From Rheinheimera pleomorphica (GTDB lineage: Bacteria > Pseudomonadota > Gammaproteobacteria > Enterobacterales > Alteromonadaceae), in NCBI RefSeq assembly GCF_011634895.1, contig NZ_SIRR01000031.1:124001-188000 (forward strand): DNA of 64,000 bases, read 5' to 3'. The notes beneath the pieces were generated by a model. It saw only the letters and a list, made by a program, of their open reading frames with translations, did not search any database and was not told the DNA's origin. The position numbers and the translations under genes are program-made. Below, in pieces: positions 62,274 to 64,000 of this stretch (the first letter of the stretch is position 1; every line of letters starts with the position of its first letter).

Positions 62274-63404
62274 TTAGATTTCATCCTCGTAGCCCAAACG
62301 GTACATCACATAGTCGTTGTAGCCGGTCAGGATATTAATTAAGCCGGTAAGTTGTTGATCAAGTTCAACATCACCGGTGTCGGCCAACAGTGGCCGGCCT
62401 TCAAGCTGCTGCAGCTTAGCTTTGCTGGCGATCAGCAGAATATTGTCGCGGCCAATGGCGCGAATAACTGCCGGCGACAGCTGCTGGTTACCCCGGCCAA
62501 ATACATGGCCCTGGCCGCCAATTAACGTAATAATCAGTTTGCTCGGATAGCCCTGCACCAGCTTAAGTAGCTGGCTGGCGCTGACATCTTTGCCGATAAG
62601 CTCACCGTTTTCGATAACATCAACACCCAGCAAGGTGTTATCCAGGCCAAGCTCTGCCATCACTGCGGCGACGGTAGAGCCAGAGCCCATCACGTAGCGC
62701 ACATCGTCTTCAAGCTGGCTTACCACATAAGCTGCTAAATCAGCCAGCACCAGCTCTTCACTCTCGCGCCCGCCCATTTTTACGCTTTGCACATAGCGTA
62801 GCTGCGCCGGTATGCGCATTTCGCCGTAGCGGCGCGCTTTAACCACACCCTGACGAAATGCCTGCTCGTCAATGTCCATTACCGGCGCTTCGCTAAGTGA
62901 CACCAGTTCACCGGCAATGAGCTTGGCCACCAGCTTACCGGCGGCCTGCGGGGATATGGCATACACGCCAGAGTGAATTTTCACCCCGGCCGGAATACCC
63001 AGCACTGTGGTGCTATCGCCCACCACCGCGCAGATATTGCGAGCAGTGCCATCGCCACCGGCAAACAGCAGCAAATCCACGCCCTGCTCTGCTATTTTTC
63101 GCGCGGCGGCTTCGGTATCGGCAGCGGTTGAAGGCCACTGCGTCGGGCTATACAGTACCTGATAGTTAAGATTAAGCGCCTGACAAAGCTGCCCGCCCAT
63201 ATCGCCGGCTACGGTAAGCACCTCAAACTTGTCAGTTAAAGCAGCAAGCTCGTTAAGTGCTGTGCTGGCGCGGTTCATCGCCTGAGGGGTAGCCCCCAGC
63301 GCTAACGCCTGCTCTGCCTGGCCGTCTGAGCCTTTTAAGCCGACACTGCCACCCAGCCCCGCCAACGGGTTAATAATAAGCCCCAGCCGAAACCGATTCG
63401 CCAT
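62274..63404 (-). CDS. ATP-NAD kinase family protein
   Basis: A 376-residue member of the ATP-NAD kinase/AcoX-like family (COG3199 type). The nucleotide-binding motif LLLFAGGDGTARNIC (GGDGT) is near residue 115, preceded by LIINPLAGLGGSVGLKG at the N-terminus. It differs from the essential NadK (about 290 residues), so its substrate may be NAD or another nucleotide or lipid. It lies 33 bases after the MFS gene and couples to yfcL, so MFS-kinase-yfcL is one likely operon. Confidence 0.85.
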   Translation of the reverse strand: MANRFRLGLIINPLAGLGGSVGLKGSDGQAEQALALGATPQAMNRASTALNELAALTDKFEVLTVAGDMGGQLCQALNLNYQVLYSPTQWPSTAADTEAAARKIAEQGVDLLLFAGGDGTARNICAVVGDSTTVLGIPAGVKIHSGVYAISPQAAGKLVAKLIAGELVSLSEAPVMDIDEQAFRQGVVKARRYGEMRIPAQLRYVQSVKMGGRESEELVLADLAAYVVSQLEDDVRYVMGSGSTVAAVMAELGLDNTLLGVDVIENGELIGKDVSASQLLKLVQGYPSKLIITLIGGQGHVFGRGNQQLSPAVIRAIGRDNILLIASKAKLQQLEGRPLLADTGDVELDQQLTGLINILTGYNDYVMYRLGYEDEI

Positions 63405-63437
63405 ACTGCTATACCTAACGCCGATTAAAAATGGCGG

Positions 63438-64000
63438 CTATTGTAAAGCCTTCGTCTGATGTTGGCTACCGGGCAAACTGACAGCCAACAAGGTTGCCAA
63501 CAGCGCCAGGCCGGCTGCAAGGTGAAATGTCAGGCTGGCACCGGCACCGTCCAGCCACAGTATGCCTGCACCATAGGCGCCAATGGCGCCACCGCCGCCA
63601 AATATAACGCCGGCATACAACGCCTGACCGCGGCTGCGCAGATGTTTGGGGAAAAACTGCTGGATAAACTGCATAGCGCAGCTGTGGGCAATGGCAAAGC
63701 TACCGGCGTGCAACAACATACTGAAACTCAGCCACCATAAGTTATCGGCCTGCTCAGCCAACAACCACCAACGCAATACCGTTACACCATAGCAAATGCC
63801 CAATAATTTAGCGTAACTACGGTTACGCATCAGACTACCGGCAAAATAAAATGCCACAATTTCAGCAGCAATAGCGATGGCGATGAATAGCCCCGTCTGG
63901 CTACCGCTATAACCTAAATCACGGCTGTATAGGGTAAAAAAACCATAAAAAGGCGCAAAGCTCACTTGTAGCAACAATGCCGCCGCCATAAAACGTAGTA
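63438..64000 (-). CDS. MFS transporter (HcaT/PPP-like), partial
   Basis: The 3' part of a major facilitator superfamily gene; the frame stays open to the window edge, so the N-terminal half is missing. The visible part has about six hydrophobic helices, with LYSRDLGYSGSQTGLFIAI and FFPKHLRSRGQALYAG, the second being the loop motif of the 3-phenylpropionate/nucleoside-like (PPP) branch. An ATG at 63989 is probably internal, because sequence upstream continues in frame with hydrophobic-compatible residues. Substrate unknown. Confidence 0.8.
   Translation of the reverse strand, partial: LRFMAAALLLQVSFAPFYGFFTLYSRDLGYSGSQTGLFIAIAIAAEIVAFYFAGSLMRNRSYAKLLGICYGVTVLRWWLLAEQADNLWWLSFSMLLHAGSFAIAHSCAMQFIQQFFPKHLRSRGQALYAGVIFGGGGAIGAYGAGILWLDGAGASLTFHLAAGLALLATLLAVSLPGSQHQTKALQ

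Overview
The window reads as chromosomal DNA of a heterotrophic, aerobic gammaproteobacterium of the Alteromonadales/Chromatiaceae type. Rheinheimera, Alishewanella or Arsukibacterium is my best guess; this is inference from gene content, with no marker gene to prove it. The signs are a gammaproteobacterial FadR, GloA, SdaA, YfcL, FolM, AzoR, PabB and FklB, a rhombosortase, a Tat-exported HiPIP, two large S9 peptidases and a ChrR-type ECF sigma module. Coding density is high. I see no rRNA, tRNA, CRISPR array, prophage or insertion-sequence transposase.

Layout. 0-2.4 kb: PadR regulator, HAAS-domain membrane protein and CPBP protease, with a palindromic operator candidate at the left edge. 2.4-11.3 kb: GloA, a periplasmic binding protein, aspartoacylase, Bfd, a NatAB-like ABC exporter, a 5'-nucleotidase lipoprotein, a MASE1-GGDEF cyclase and a HIT protein. 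11.4-14.1 kb: the formaldehyde detoxification pair (S-formylglutathione hydrolase and class III alcohol dehydrogenase), with a palindromic repeat in every surrounding intergenic gap. 14.1-23.7 kb: LysR regulator, two DsbA-like proteins, thiolase, MmcQ/YjbR protein, S9 peptidase, class I fumarase, PabB and a CoA Nudix hydrolase. 23.7-24.4 kb: a ParDE toxin-antitoxin pair. 24.5-28.4 kb: SdaA, HiPIP, FolM and a phytase-like esterase. 28.5-31.1 kb: a four-gene operon of a J-domain protein and three unrecognised soluble proteins, the best candidate for an undescribed system. 31.1-38 kb: DEAD-box helicase, DUF6172 protein, a MoxR/VWA/EAL-HDOD operon, CysK and a lipoprotein. 38-47.6 kb: enoyl-CoA hydratase, gamma-glutamyltransferase, rhombosortase, lactate permease, two RluA-type pseudouridine synthases, MscL and a second S9 peptidase. 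47.7-53.8 kb: AzoR, the ECF sigma/ChrR pair, a 750-residue fusion of cysteine desulfurase, metallo-beta-lactamase-fold persulfide dioxygenase and rhodanese, FadR and DsbB. 53.8-57.9 kb: Old Yellow Enzyme, then a pocket of small unrecognised genes and a GNAT acetyltransferase. 58-61.2 kb: TrkH with a shortened KdpD-like kinase and a KdpE-like regulator. 61.2-64 kb: FklB, YfcL, an ATP-NAD-kinase-family protein and an MFS transporter cut by the window edge.

The most notable non-coding feature is a family of five intergenic palindromic elements, about 82-149 bp long, at 11.4, 12.4, 13.9, 35.4 and 45.0 kb. Their two arms change together between copies, so a long hairpin is being maintained. They come in a compact and an extended form, and three of the five sit around frmA and frmB. 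A different hairpin element of 93 bp lies at 17934-18026.

Several neighbourhoods suggest redox and thiol stress handling: the frm pair beside two DsbA-like proteins, ChrR/sigma beside AzoR, and the sulfur-transfer fusion beside FadR and DsbB. That link is inferred from gene position only.
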